Shown here in pieces: positions 1 to 7,433 of a stretch of DNA of 10,422 bases. The position numbers and the translations under genes were made by a program. Within the stretch, counting starts at the first letter, position 1. Every line of letters begins with the position of its first letter. Origin of the DNA: Gemmiger_A avium (GTDB taxonomy: Bacteria > Bacillota > Clostridia > Oscillospirales > Ruminococcaceae); contig DXFE01000028.1 of assembly GCA_019114585.1 (NCBI GenBank), forward strand, positions 1-10,422, given 5' to 3'. Under the pieces are notes generated by a model, which did not search any database, was not told where the DNA came from, and saw nothing but the letters and a program-made list of their open reading frames with translations.

Positions 1-206
1 CCGCCCATGCCGGTGGAGGTCACCGCGACCGGCACACCGTCCAGCTTGCCGATCCAGGTTTTGTGCTCCCGGTTGTGGGCCACCAGCTGGGGCTCGTCAA
101 AATAACGGGCGATCAAATCGGTGCGGAACGGGTCGCCCGGCAGCAGCACATAGCGCTCCACATCCCCTTTTCCCAGCTGGATATGCTTGTATTTCTCGCT
201 CTCCAT
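1..206 (-). CDS. udp: Uridine phosphorylase-like nucleoside phosphorylase, N-terminal part
   Basis: This is the first 68 codons of a gene that runs off the left edge. Members of the PNP/UDP phosphorylase family split nucleosides with phosphate, giving a free base and (deoxy)ribose 1-phosphate in cytoplasmic salvage. The visible protein has the phosphate-binding motif GDPFR at residues 24-28 and the segment HNREHKTW at about 44-51. It ends in STGMG, followed by the first two bases of what is probably another Gly codon. These match the N-terminus of bacterial uridine phosphorylase better than DeoD-type purine nucleoside phosphorylase. The start is the ATG at 206, preceded by AAAGGAG about ten bases upstream. 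It lies 53 bases after the stop of the membrane glycosyltransferase gene on the same strand, so co-transcription is possible, but the function does not fit the polysaccharide pathway. The uridine specificity is inferred from the N-terminus only; the catalytic C-terminal part is not visible. Confidence 0.8.
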   Translation of the reverse strand, partial: MESEKYKHIQLGKGDVERYVLLPGDPFRTDLIARYFDEPQLVAHNREHKTWIGKLDGVPVAVTSTGMG

Positions 207-259
207 GATGGCTTTGCTCCTTTCTGATACCGTTGCTTTATACACCGCACCGCAGCCGT

Positions 260-2104
260 TCAGGCAGCCGGTTCCCGGTGCAGGAAATCGTTTTGAAGCG
301 TGTACACCACACCTGTTTCCAGCGCTGCCCCCCTATCATCAGCCCGGCCAGCGTAGGGCAGCCAGTCCTCGGTGGCCTGTGCGGCAAAGAACAAATTGTA
401 CTGCCGCGCCTCAATGCGGGAACCCAATGCCCCGCCAAAGCCGCCGGGATCATCCTGCGCATAGTCATCCCGGTATACAGCGTCCACCCGGGCGGGAGCC
501 AGCAAATAAGCCAGGCAGCGGGCCTGGTTGGCGTATTCGCTGCTATCGGCCGCTACCAGCACAATGGGCGCTTCCTGGGGATTATACTGCTGCAGATAGG
601 ATTTAAGCGTTCCGGCCCATTCATTGGTCTGCCGGTGGGCCTGCTGAAAACCGCCCCAAAGCTGACCGTAAACAGCCGGCAACAGCCCCGCCGCATGCGT
701 CCAGTTAGCTGTAACCAGCAGCACCAACAGGCAGGCGGCTGCCATCCAGCCGCGCCGTGGCAGCCGGACGGAAAGCCCCGCCCGTGCCGCAAGGTACAGC
801 AGCCAGAGCGTTCCCGCCGCAAAAAACGGGCTCATATAGCGGGCATAGGCGGAAAATATCTCCCGCTCCCAGGGTTCAAACAAAAAGAGGTAGCTGAAGC
901 AAAGTGCCGTGGCAAACAATGCCGCCGAAGCCAGCAGTACAATTCCTACAGTCCGGCCCCCGGCGCGCCATTCCGGGCGGCTGCGGAATACCGGAAAAGC
1001 CAGAACCGCCAGCACAGCGGTAAAGGCCAGTGCGCTCAGCCCCAGCTGGCTTCCGTTGATTGGCTCCGCCGCCAGGGTGTGCAGATAGTTCACCAATGTA
1101 TCGGACCAGGAAAGAGGGTCCAGCAGCATCTGGGCCAGGTTGTCCAGCGTAAAGGCGGTATGGGCCCCCTCGGTCAGATAGCTGCTCAGGCCCCGTATCC
1201 GGCACATAAGCTGCCAGCTTCCCCAGGATGCTGCCGGGGCCAGCCACCAGAGCAGGGTCAGGTACCAGCGGGTGCGCCGCATCAGAAGCAGGGTGACACA
1301 CAGCGCGGCAATGAGCGCAAACAGGATGCCGGTCTGCTTGCACAGCGGCAGCGCCAGCAGCACCGCCAGGATCTGGAGCACCGCAAACCAGTCCGGGCCG
1401 GTTTCCTTGGCACGCCAGGCTGTGATCAGCGCCCAGGCCACAAAAAAACCCATCATAGTATCAGGGGCCAGCGCATAGGGTGCATACTGGCTGAACAGCG
1501 CGGGAACCGCCAGGACAAAGACCGCCTGCCCCAGTGCGGAAAGCGCCTTATACCAACGGCTTTTCCTGCGCGGCCAGCCGGGCAATACCGGCAGGCACAA
1601 CACCATATAGAACAGGCGCTGCCCGAAATAGAACAGGCCGATATCGGCCATGCGGCGGCCCGGCTGCAGAAAGGCCTGAAACAGACCGGTAAGCGGCGGG
1701 TAGTCCGCAAAGGATGAGCAGCTTTGCAGCCCGGTGGGGAACCGTTCTACCGCTACCATCTGGGCTGCAAATATCGCCCAGTGACGGCGGTCATCCACAA
1801 AGGCGGGCACCCAGTCCCGGGTAGCGGCCCAGAGCAGCAGGATCAGCCCCAGAAACAGCAGCGTCTGCCCGGCAGGCGGCAGGATCAGCCGTTTTTGCCG
1901 GGCCTTCCGTACCGCCAAAGCCGCCAGAATGGCCAGCACCAGGCCCAAAAGCAGGTAAGCAGCGCTTTTATGGTTCAGGTAGGTGCAGCCGTATACCGCC
2001 AGCACCGCGCCGGTAACGGTAAGCGGCAGGGTATGGCGCAGGCTGCGGCCAGATACCGCCGCCAGCAAAAAGGCGGCAGCAAACAGCAGCAATGCAATCA
2101 GCAC
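260..2104 (-). CDS. Multi-spanning membrane glycosyltransferase, GT-C-like
   Basis: This is a 614-residue integral membrane protein with roughly a dozen hydrophobic segments between residues 2 and 467, then a soluble C-terminal part of about 145 residues. After the fourth segment a loop contains WVPAFVDDRRHW (about 98-109), with an acidic pair at 104-105, and then YPPLTGLFQ (135-143). This resembles the first external loop of GT-C enzymes, where acidic residues act in catalysis and polyprenyl-phosphate sugars are the donors. No specific family was recognised by full-length similarity, so donor and acceptor are unknown. The start is the GTG at 2104. It overlaps the end of the upstream GT2 gene by 7 bases and has an AGGAGGG site at 2120-2114, which indicates translational coupling. 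As the last gene after the rhamnose, ABC-export and GT2 genes, it may decorate the polysaccharide on the outer face; this is inference. A polymerase or ligase role is an alternative. Confidence 0.85.
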   Translation of the reverse strand: MLIALLLFAAAFLLAAVSGRSLRHTLPLTVTGAVLAVYGCTYLNHKSAAYLLLGLVLAILAALAVRKARQKRLILPPAGQTLLFLGLILLLWAATRDWVPAFVDDRRHWAIFAAQMVAVERFPTGLQSCSSFADYPPLTGLFQAFLQPGRRMADIGLFYFGQRLFYMVLCLPVLPGWPRRKSRWYKALSALGQAVFVLAVPALFSQYAPYALAPDTMMGFFVAWALITAWRAKETGPDWFAVLQILAVLLALPLCKQTGILFALIAALCVTLLLMRRTRWYLTLLWWLAPAASWGSWQLMCRIRGLSSYLTEGAHTAFTLDNLAQMLLDPLSWSDTLVNYLHTLAAEPINGSQLGLSALAFTAVLAVLAFPVFRSRPEWRAGGRTVGIVLLASAALFATALCFSYLFLFEPWEREIFSAYARYMSPFFAAGTLWLLYLAARAGLSVRLPRRGWMAAACLLVLLVTANWTHAAGLLPAVYGQLWGGFQQAHRQTNEWAGTLKSYLQQYNPQEAPIVLVAADSSEYANQARCLAYLLAPARVDAVYRDDYAQDDPGGFGGALGSRIEARQYNLFFAAQATEDWLPYAGRADDRGAALETGVVYTLQNDFLHREPAA

Positions 2105-3936
2105 GGCATTGGTCCCTCCTGTAGATTGCGCAGGTCGGCGCTTTCGGAAAAGTCCTCCCGGTCCAGGGTCAGGCTGGGGTTGTAATAGGGATCGGCGATG
2201 AGGGCTGCCCGGGTGAACCGGTCGGTCAGGCGCTTCTGTTCGCCGGTAAAGCGCGCCTTTTTCTCCTTGTCCTTTTCGTCCAGGCCGCGGCTCTTGCTCT
2301 CATAATGATAGAGTTCCGCATAGGGCGTCCAGACGATACGCCAGCCGGCCCGGCGGATGCGCAGGCAGAAGTCCACGTCGTTGAAGGCCACGGCGTAGCC
2401 CTCGTCCAGGCCGTTCAGCGCGTCATACACCGAAGCCCGCACCAACAGGCAGGCGGCGGTGCAGGCGGAAAAGTCCTGCACGGTGGCCATGCGGAACATA
2501 TACCCGCTGGTGCCCCGGGGCCGGTACTTGTGGCTGTGGCCCGCGTAGCCGCCCAGGCCGGTAATGATACCCGCGTGCTGCACGGTATCGTCCGGGTAAT
2601 AGAGCATCGCCCCGCAGGCCCCCACGCCGGGCTGGGCAGTCTGGCTGACCATCTCGGTGAGCCAGCCGCCATTCAGTACCTCCACGTCGTTGTTCAGCAG
2701 CAGCAGATACTCCCCTTTGGCGAACCGGCGGCCGAAATTGTTGATGGCGGAGAAGTTGAACCCGCCCTCGTACCGCACCACCCGGCAGTTGGGGCGGCTG
2801 CTTTCCAGCTGCTGATAATAAGCAAAGGTGGCCGGGTCGGTGGAGTTGTTCTCGATGACAATGACCTCAAAGTTCGGGTATTCGGTCTTGCCGTAGACCG
2901 AAGCCAGGCATTTTTCCAGATCCTCGGTGTGGTCCTTGTTGGGGATCAGGATGCTCACCAGCGGGCTTTCGTCCAGCTGCCAGACCACCCGGTAGGTGCT
3001 GGGGAACAGCCCCGGCTCCACCCGGCCCTTGCGCCCGGTGCGGGCCAGGTGCTCTTCCAGGGCAGTGCGGGCGGCGGCGGACACATAGGGCTTGGCCTCC
3101 ACGCCGCCGCTGGTGGAACCGGCGTGCACCCGCCAATAGTAGAGCACATGGGGAATGTGGCAGATCTTGTCCGGTTCGATCTGTTCCAGCACCCGCAGGA
3201 ACAGGTCGTGGTCCTGGGCGCCGTCGCAGAGGCTGCGTTCCCCGCCCACCGCGTCGTACAGGCTTTTTTTCATCACTGCCAGATGGCAGATGTAGTTGCA
3301 GGCCAGCAGGTAATCCGGGGCGTAGTCCGGCTTGAAATGCCCGGTGATCGGGCGGCGGGGACTGCTACGGAACAGCGCCTCGTCGCTGTACAGAAACTCT
3401 GCGCCGGTGCGCAGGATGGCCTGCTGCACCGTCCAGACCGCGTGGGGCGCCAGAATATCATCGTGGTCGGCCAGGGCCATATACTCCCCGGTGGCCAGCG
3501 CCGCCGCGGCGTTGGTGTTGGCGGCAATGCCCTTGTTCTCAATCTTCACATAGGCGATGCGGCCTTTGCCGTCGGCCTTTTGAACAGCCCGCACCATCTC
3601 CCCTACCCGGGCGTGGGCCTCGTCCGAGGCGTCAGCCAGGCAGAGCTGCCAGGCGGGGCTGGTCTGGGCGGCCAGGCTGTCCAGCAGCTGGCGCAGGAAA
3701 TTCTCCGGCGTATTGTACAGCGGCACGCAGATGCTGATGACCGGTGCCCCGGGCAGCGGATGGTTCCGCTGGGCTTCCAGCACCGCTTTCTTGGGCAGAT
3801 ACCGGGCCTTTTTGCCCAGGAAACGGCGGCGGAAAAAGCCCGCGGCCCGCCGCAGCATGGGGCCGGGCCCGTCCTGCCGCAGCAGCTGCCAGGCATAGCC
3901 GAACAGTTCCCGGATGCGCTTGATCCGTTGGTTCAT
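2098..3936 (-). CDS. Double-domain family 2 glycosyltransferase (second of a tandem pair)
   Basis: This is a 612-residue cytoplasmic or membrane-associated glycosyltransferase with two GT2 (GT-A fold) domains. A basic N-terminal stretch of about 65 residues comes first. Domain 1 spans about 66-300, with ISICVPLYNTP near 67-77 and the metal and nucleotide-sugar motif DHDD at 157-160. Domain 2 spans about 326-560, with VSILIPNKDH near 327-336, LLNNDVE (413-419), NDVDFCLR (519-526) and HYESKSRG (544-551). The second domain resembles WbbL-type rhamnosyltransferases. The tail carries DPYYNP near 582-587. Two intact catalytic motifs suggest two transfer reactions in one protein, plausibly adding rhamnose or another sugar to a lipid-linked chain. 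The start is the ATG at 3936 with AAGGAGG just upstream, 16 bases after the stop of its paralog. The stop overlaps the start of the membrane glycosyltransferase gene. Donor and linkage cannot be read from the sequence. Confidence 0.93.
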   Translation of the reverse strand: MNQRIKRIRELFGYAWQLLRQDGPGPMLRRAAGFFRRRFLGKKARYLPKKAVLEAQRNHPLPGAPVISICVPLYNTPENFLRQLLDSLAAQTSPAWQLCLADASDEAHARVGEMVRAVQKADGKGRIAYVKIENKGIAANTNAAAALATGEYMALADHDDILAPHAVWTVQQAILRTGAEFLYSDEALFRSSPRRPITGHFKPDYAPDYLLACNYICHLAVMKKSLYDAVGGERSLCDGAQDHDLFLRVLEQIEPDKICHIPHVLYYWRVHAGSTSGGVEAKPYVSAAARTALEEHLARTGRKGRVEPGLFPSTYRVVWQLDESPLVSILIPNKDHTEDLEKCLASVYGKTEYPNFEVIVIENNSTDPATFAYYQQLESSRPNCRVVRYEGGFNFSAINNFGRRFAKGEYLLLLNNDVEVLNGGWLTEMVSQTAQPGVGACGAMLYYPDDTVQHAGIITGLGGYAGHSHKYRPRGTSGYMFRMATVQDFSACTAACLLVRASVYDALNGLDEGYAVAFNDVDFCLRIRRAGWRIVWTPYAELYHYESKSRGLDEKDKEKKARFTGEQKRLTDRFTRAALIADPYYNPSLTLDREDFSESADLRNLQEGPMPC

Positions 3937-3952
3937 GGGTTCCTCCTTGGGG

Positions 3953-5821
3953 TCATTTCAGGCCGTAGTTTTCAAACAGCAGGTTAAAATGGGGGTTGTA
4001 GTAGGGGTCGCCTTTCTGGATAAGCGCGCCGTAGGCTTCGATAAAGGCGGCTTTTTCCTTTTCGTAGCGGCGGGCGTTTTCGCCGGTGGTGTCCAATCCC
4101 CGGCTTTTGCTCTCGTAGTGATAGCCTTGGGCAAAGGGGGTAAACACATTGGTGTAGCCCTGCTGCCACAGTTTCAGGCACAGGTCAATGTCGTTGTAGG
4201 CCACCGCAAAGCGATTTTCGTCCAGGCCGCCGCAGGCGTCGTACAGCGAGGCTTTGACCATCAGGCAGGCCCCGGTGACCGCCATAAGATTCTGGGGCAC
4301 CGCCAGCCGGTACAGATCCCCCGCCGAGGCGCGGGGATGGCTTTTGTGGCTGTGCCCGGCGGTGCCGCCGATGCCCAGAAACACGCCGCCGTGCTGGATG
4401 GTATCGTCCGGGTAGAACAGCTTGGCGCCCACACAGCCCACGTCCGGCCGCTGGCTGAACTGGAGCATCCTGTCCAGGAAGCGATCGGTAAGGGGCTCCA
4501 GGTCGTTGTTGAGCAGCAGCAGATGTTCGCCGTGTGCAAACCGGCGGCCGAAGTTGTTGATGGACGAGAAGTTGAACGGCCCCTGGTAGGTGACCACCTG
4601 CAGCCGGGGCCAGCGGGCCTTGGCTTCTTCATAAAAGGCAAAGGTGGCCGGATCGGTGGAGTTGTTCTCGATGACGATGACCTCGAAATTGTCGTACCCA
4701 GCCCTTTCGTACAGGGCGGTCAGGCAGCGGGACAGATCCTCCACGTGATCCTTGTTGGGGATGAGCACACTGATCAGCGGGTGGCCGGTAAGGGCGTAGT
4801 CCACCTCATAGGCCCCGGGGCAGCCGGGAATGGACTGCACCGTGCCCGCCAGGCCTACCCGGTCCAGATGAGCCTGAATGGCCCGGCAGCCCGCCGCCAG
4901 GGCGTAGGGCTTGGCCTCGATGCTCTGGGCGGTGGAACCCGCATGGCTGCGCCAGATATACAGCGCCTGGGGGATGTGCGTCACCGTTTTGGCACGCTCG
5001 GTCAGGCGCAGCAGCAGGTCATAGTCCTGGGCGCCGTCGTAGGCCGGGTCGGGGCCGCCGCCCGCCGCGTCCAGCAGCCGGCGGGAAAACGCCGCCAGAT
5101 GGGTGATGTAGTTGCAGCCCCGCAGATAGTCCGGGGCGAAATCCGGTTTGAAGTGATAGTCCACCAGATGGCGCAGATCGGCGCTGAGCACGATCTCGTC
5201 GGAGTAGACCAGGTCCGCCCCGTCGGCGGCCCGGCGGGCCACCTCATACAGGGCGTTGGGATAGAGCAGGTCGTCGTGGTCGGCCAGGCAGACCCAGTCC
5301 CCGGTGGCCAGGGCCAGCGCGGCCCGGGTGTTGACCGAGATGCCGCCGTTTTCCGCCAGTTTGGTATAGAGGATGCGGCTGTCCCGGGCGGCAGCCTGGC
5401 GGGCGATGCGGCCGGGGACAGGGTGACCGGCGTCGGAGGCGTCGGCCAGCACCAGCTGCCAATGGGGCCAGCTCTGACGGCGCAGGCTGCGGATCAACTG
5501 GCGCAGGAATTTTTCCGGCGTGTTGTACAGCGGCACACAGACGCTGATGGTGGGGCCGCCCGGCACTCCGGCGGCTTTCTGGCGGCGCAGCTGGCGGCGG
5601 GTGGGCAGGTCGGCCCGGTAGCGCCAGGTGTCCTTGTGCAAAGCCAGCCGGAGGCGGAAGTCGATCTCCCGCCAGAGGGCCTGGGCCCCCTCCTCCCGGG
5701 CCACCCGGGCGCACCAGCCGCAGAGCTGGGCGATATGGGCGGGGCTGGCCAGGCGGCGGGCCATGGCGGCCGGTGAATCCGCCCGGGCCACGTCGGCGGG
5801 CAGAGGTTCCTTGTCGGGCAT
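3953..5821 (-). CDS. Double-domain family 2 glycosyltransferase (first of a tandem pair)
   Basis: This 622-residue protein is a clear paralog of the next gene downstream, with the same two GT2 domains. After an N-terminal region of about 88 residues, domain 1 has TISVCVPLYNTP at about 91-102, DHDD at 181-184 and GAQDYDLLLR near 263-272. Domain 2 has LISVLIPNKDH near 349-359, LLNND at 436-440, NDIDLCLK near 543-550 and HYESKSRG at 568-575. The tail has DPYYNP at 605-610, as in the paralog. Both domains keep their acidic catalytic motifs, so it is probably bifunctional and builds a surface polysaccharide with rhamnose as a likely substrate; the sugar is inferred from neighbouring rfbC. I chose the ATG at 5821 because AAAGGA lies nine bases upstream. 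A longer in-frame TTG start at 5839 would overlap that site and lacks its own. A terminator-like hairpin lies immediately upstream, and no promoter is visible between it and the start. Confidence 0.93.
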   Translation of the reverse strand: MPDKEPLPADVARADSPAAMARRLASPAHIAQLCGWCARVAREEGAQALWREIDFRLRLALHKDTWRYRADLPTRRQLRRQKAAGVPGGPTISVCVPLYNTPEKFLRQLIRSLRRQSWPHWQLVLADASDAGHPVPGRIARQAAARDSRILYTKLAENGGISVNTRAALALATGDWVCLADHDDLLYPNALYEVARRAADGADLVYSDEIVLSADLRHLVDYHFKPDFAPDYLRGCNYITHLAAFSRRLLDAAGGGPDPAYDGAQDYDLLLRLTERAKTVTHIPQALYIWRSHAGSTAQSIEAKPYALAAGCRAIQAHLDRVGLAGTVQSIPGCPGAYEVDYALTGHPLISVLIPNKDHVEDLSRCLTALYERAGYDNFEVIVIENNSTDPATFAFYEEAKARWPRLQVVTYQGPFNFSSINNFGRRFAHGEHLLLLNNDLEPLTDRFLDRMLQFSQRPDVGCVGAKLFYPDDTIQHGGVFLGIGGTAGHSHKSHPRASAGDLYRLAVPQNLMAVTGACLMVKASLYDACGGLDENRFAVAYNDIDLCLKLWQQGYTNVFTPFAQGYHYESKSRGLDTTGENARRYEKEKAAFIEAYGALIQKGDPYYNPHFNLLFENYGLK

Positions 5822-5830
5822 GAAGGATGC

Positions 5831-5836
5831 TCCTTT
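5831..5836 (-). promoter_or_regulatory. Ribosome binding site fixing the start of the first GT2 gene
   Basis: AAAGGA reads on the minus strand nine bases before the ATG at 5821. It sits directly beside the T-run of the upstream hairpin, so folding or termination there would directly affect access to this site. It also overlaps the alternative TTG start at 5839, which is why that longer reading is rejected. Confidence 0.75.
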
Positions 5837-5837
5837 C

Positions 5838-5870
5838 AAAAACAGCCAAGGGAACGGGGGTCCCTTGGCT
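5838..5870 (-). terminator. Intrinsic terminator or attenuator between ABC-ATPase and GT2 genes
   Basis: On the minus strand a perfect 10-bp inverted repeat, AGCCAAGGGA at 5870-5861 and TCCCTTGGCT at 5853-5844, encloses a 7-base loop. After one G it is followed by five T at 5842-5838. This is the form of a Rho-independent terminator. It starts five bases after the TAA of the ATPase gene and ends one base before the ribosome binding site of the first GT2 gene. Since the gap between the genes is only 54 bases and shows no promoter, it probably lets a fraction of transcripts through and lowers glycosyltransferase expression relative to the export genes. RNA processing or stabilisation of the upstream message are alternatives. 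Confidence 0.8.
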
Positions 5871-5875
5871 ATCGG

Positions 5876-6619
5876 TTACTTTGTGGTCTGTTTGTAGGCG
5901 GCGCAGACTTCGGCGGCGGGGCCGTCCATCTTGACCCGGCCCTTTTCGATCCAGGCCACCTTGTTGCACATGCGCTCGATCTGCTCGATGGAGTGGCTCA
6001 CCAGCAGCACGGTGGTGCCGCCGCTCATGAGCCGCTGCATACGGGCCTCGCATTTCTGCTGGAACAAAAAGTCGCCCACCGACAGGATCTCGTCGGCGAT
6101 CAGGATGTCCGGCTTGGTGATGGTGGCGATGGCAAAGGCGATGCGGGCCACCATACCGCTGGAGTAGTTTTTCAGCGGCACGTCCAGGAAATCCCGCAGT
6201 TCGCTGAATTCCACGATCTCCTCAAACTTGGAGTCGATGTATTTGGGGGTGAAGCCCAGCACGGTGCCGTTCAGGTAAATGTTCTCCCGGGCGGTCAGGT
6301 CCATGTCGAAGCCCGCGCCCAGCTCGATCAGGGGGGCGATGGTGCCGCCCACCCGGCAGGTGCCGGAACTGGGCTTGTACACGCCGCTGATCACCTTGAG
6401 CAGGGTACTCTTGCCGCTGCCGTTCAGGCCGATCAGGCCGTAGAAGTCGCCGGGCATGACCTTGAGGGACACATCCCGCAGCGCATAAAATTCATCAAAC
6501 TGGAGCCGGCCTTTGGCCAGGGCCAGAAAATATTCTTTCAGACTCTCGTGCTTTTCCTTGGACAGGTTGAAGCGCATGGACACATGGTCCACCGAGATGA
6601 TCGGCTGATTGTTCTCCAT
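5876..6619 (-). CDS. Polysaccharide ABC transporter ATP-binding protein (Wzt/TagH/RgpD type)
   Basis: This 247-residue cytoplasmic ATPase powers export of a lipid-linked polysaccharide through the permease encoded just upstream. Walker A is GLNGSGKST at 64-72. The family-typical ELGAGFDMDLTARENIYLNG lies around 99-118. The ABC signature is YSSGM at 152-156, Walker B is DILIADE at 171-177, and the H-loop is SH at 208-209. The N-terminal lead, with residues VSMRFNLSKEKHESLKEYF, is typical of the O-antigen, teichoic acid and rhamnan exporters. The protein ends soon after the nucleotide-binding domain, so it lacks the C-terminal sugar-binding domain that longer Wzt proteins use to recognise a capped chain end. 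The start is the ATG at 6619 with GAGGGG upstream, overlapping the permease stop at 6632-6630. An in-frame extension to 6703 would reach back into permease coding sequence and is rejected. Confidence 0.96.
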   Translation of the reverse strand: MENNQPIISVDHVSMRFNLSKEKHESLKEYFLALAKGRLQFDEFYALRDVSLKVMPGDFYGLIGLNGSGKSTLLKVISGVYKPSSGTCRVGGTIAPLIELGAGFDMDLTARENIYLNGTVLGFTPKYIDSKFEEIVEFSELRDFLDVPLKNYSSGMVARIAFAIATITKPDILIADEILSVGDFLFQQKCEARMQRLMSGGTTVLLVSHSIEQIERMCNKVAWIEKGRVKMDGPAAEVCAAYKQTTK

Positions 6620-6629
6620 CGGGAACCCC

Positions 6630-7427
6630 TCACAGATACAGGACGAACTTGTCCTGGTTTTTCTTGAACACGAACAGCCCGAACGCCAGCGCCGCCGCGG
6701 CACAGCCGCCGCAGACCAGGATCATGCTCAGCGACAGGCCCTCGCCGTTGATGACCACCCGGCGGAAACCGGTGATATACCAGTAGATCGGGTTGAACTT
6801 GATGAACTGCTGCACCCAGCCGCTCATCATCTCCGGATCGTAGAAGATGGCGGAGAAGTACATGAGCGCGGTGGTGAATACCTCCCACATGTGCATCACG
6901 TCCCGGAAAAAGACGGTCATGGTGGCCAGCACCAGCCCCACACCCAGGCTGAACACAAACAGGGTGAGCAGCGGGTAGATAGCCAGCGGCAGGGTCAGAT
7001 GCACCGGGCTGAGGGTGAACAGCATCACCAGCACCAGCGCGATGAAAGAAAAGCAGCAGTTGACAAAACCAAAGCAGGTTTTTTCCAGCGGGAAGATGTA
7101 TTTGGGGATATAGACCTTGCGCAGCAGCGGGGCGTTCTGCAGCACGCTGGACATGGCCAGGGTGGTGGACTCCCGGAAGAAGTTGAACAGCAGCTGCCCG
7201 CAGAGCAGGAAGATCGGATAGTTGACGATATTGCCGCCCCGCAGATCCGGGAACAGCCCGCCGAACACCGCCCACATGACCAGCATCATGAGCAGCGGGT
7301 TGAGCACGCTCCAGGCAACACCCAGAACGCTGCGGCGGTATTTGAGCTTGAAGTCCCGGCTGATCAGGTTATACAGCAGGTAGCGGTACCGCCAGAACCC
7401 GTTGAAATAGCTTTTGAGCGTGGCCAC
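6630..7427 (-). CDS. Polysaccharide ABC transporter permease (Wzm/TagG/RgpC type)
   Basis: This 265-residue ABC-2 type membrane protein forms the channel that moves polysaccharide across the cytoplasmic membrane. The N-terminus has the family-typical amphipathic stretch LISRDFKLKYRRSVLGVAWS (about 21-40), followed by about six hydrophobic segments. MTVFFRDVMHMWEV lies near the middle, FNPIYWYITGFR near the fifth segment, and a basic C-terminal tail ends KKNQDKFVLYL. Length and layout match the family. The start is the GTG at 7427, six bases after the rfbC stop. Its ribosome binding site AAAGGTGG (7444-7437) lies inside the last codons of rfbC, so the two genes are translated together. The closest functional analogy is RgpC of streptococcal rhamnan loci, based on its neighbours rfbC and the RgpD-like ATPase. 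Sequence alone does not separate this from teichoic acid or O-antigen exporters. Confidence 0.95.
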   Translation of the reverse strand: MATLKSYFNGFWRYRYLLYNLISRDFKLKYRRSVLGVAWSVLNPLLMMLVMWAVFGGLFPDLRGGNIVNYPIFLLCGQLLFNFFRESTTLAMSSVLQNAPLLRKVYIPKYIFPLEKTCFGFVNCCFSFIALVLVMLFTLSPVHLTLPLAIYPLLTLFVFSLGVGLVLATMTVFFRDVMHMWEVFTTALMYFSAIFYDPEMMSGWVQQFIKFNPIYWYITGFRRVVINGEGLSLSMILVCGGCAAAALAFGLFVFKKNQDKFVLYL

Positions 7428-7433
7428 AGGCGG

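Noticed and set aside
237..242. TATAAA on the minus strand upstream of the uridine phosphorylase-like gene, a possible -10
   Set aside because: No convincing -35 was found at 16-18 bases upstream, so I do not call a promoter, although independent transcription of that gene remains likely.
233..1717. Long open plus-strand frame of 494 codons opposite the membrane glycosyltransferase gene
   Set aside because: The protein is rich in Gln, Pro, Arg and Gly with no domain. It is the antisense shadow of a GC-rich gene that has a ribosome binding site, membrane segments and operon context.
2305..5776. Two long plus-strand open frames (560 and 620 codons) opposite the GT2 genes
   Set aside because: Both are antisense shadows with Gly, Ala, Val, His and Gln-rich composition, and their similarity to each other simply mirrors the paralogous GT2 genes on the other strand.
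5822..5839. Six-codon upstream extension of the first GT2 gene from a TTG at 5839
   Set aside because: The TTG overlaps the ribosome binding site used by the ATG at 5821 and has no site of its own; the T-run of a hairpin lies directly upstream.
6620..6703. In-frame 28-codon extension of the ATPase gene
   Set aside because: It overlaps the end of the permease gene, encodes an Arg, Ser and Cys-rich stretch unlike the family, and the ATG at 6619 has a ribosome binding site.
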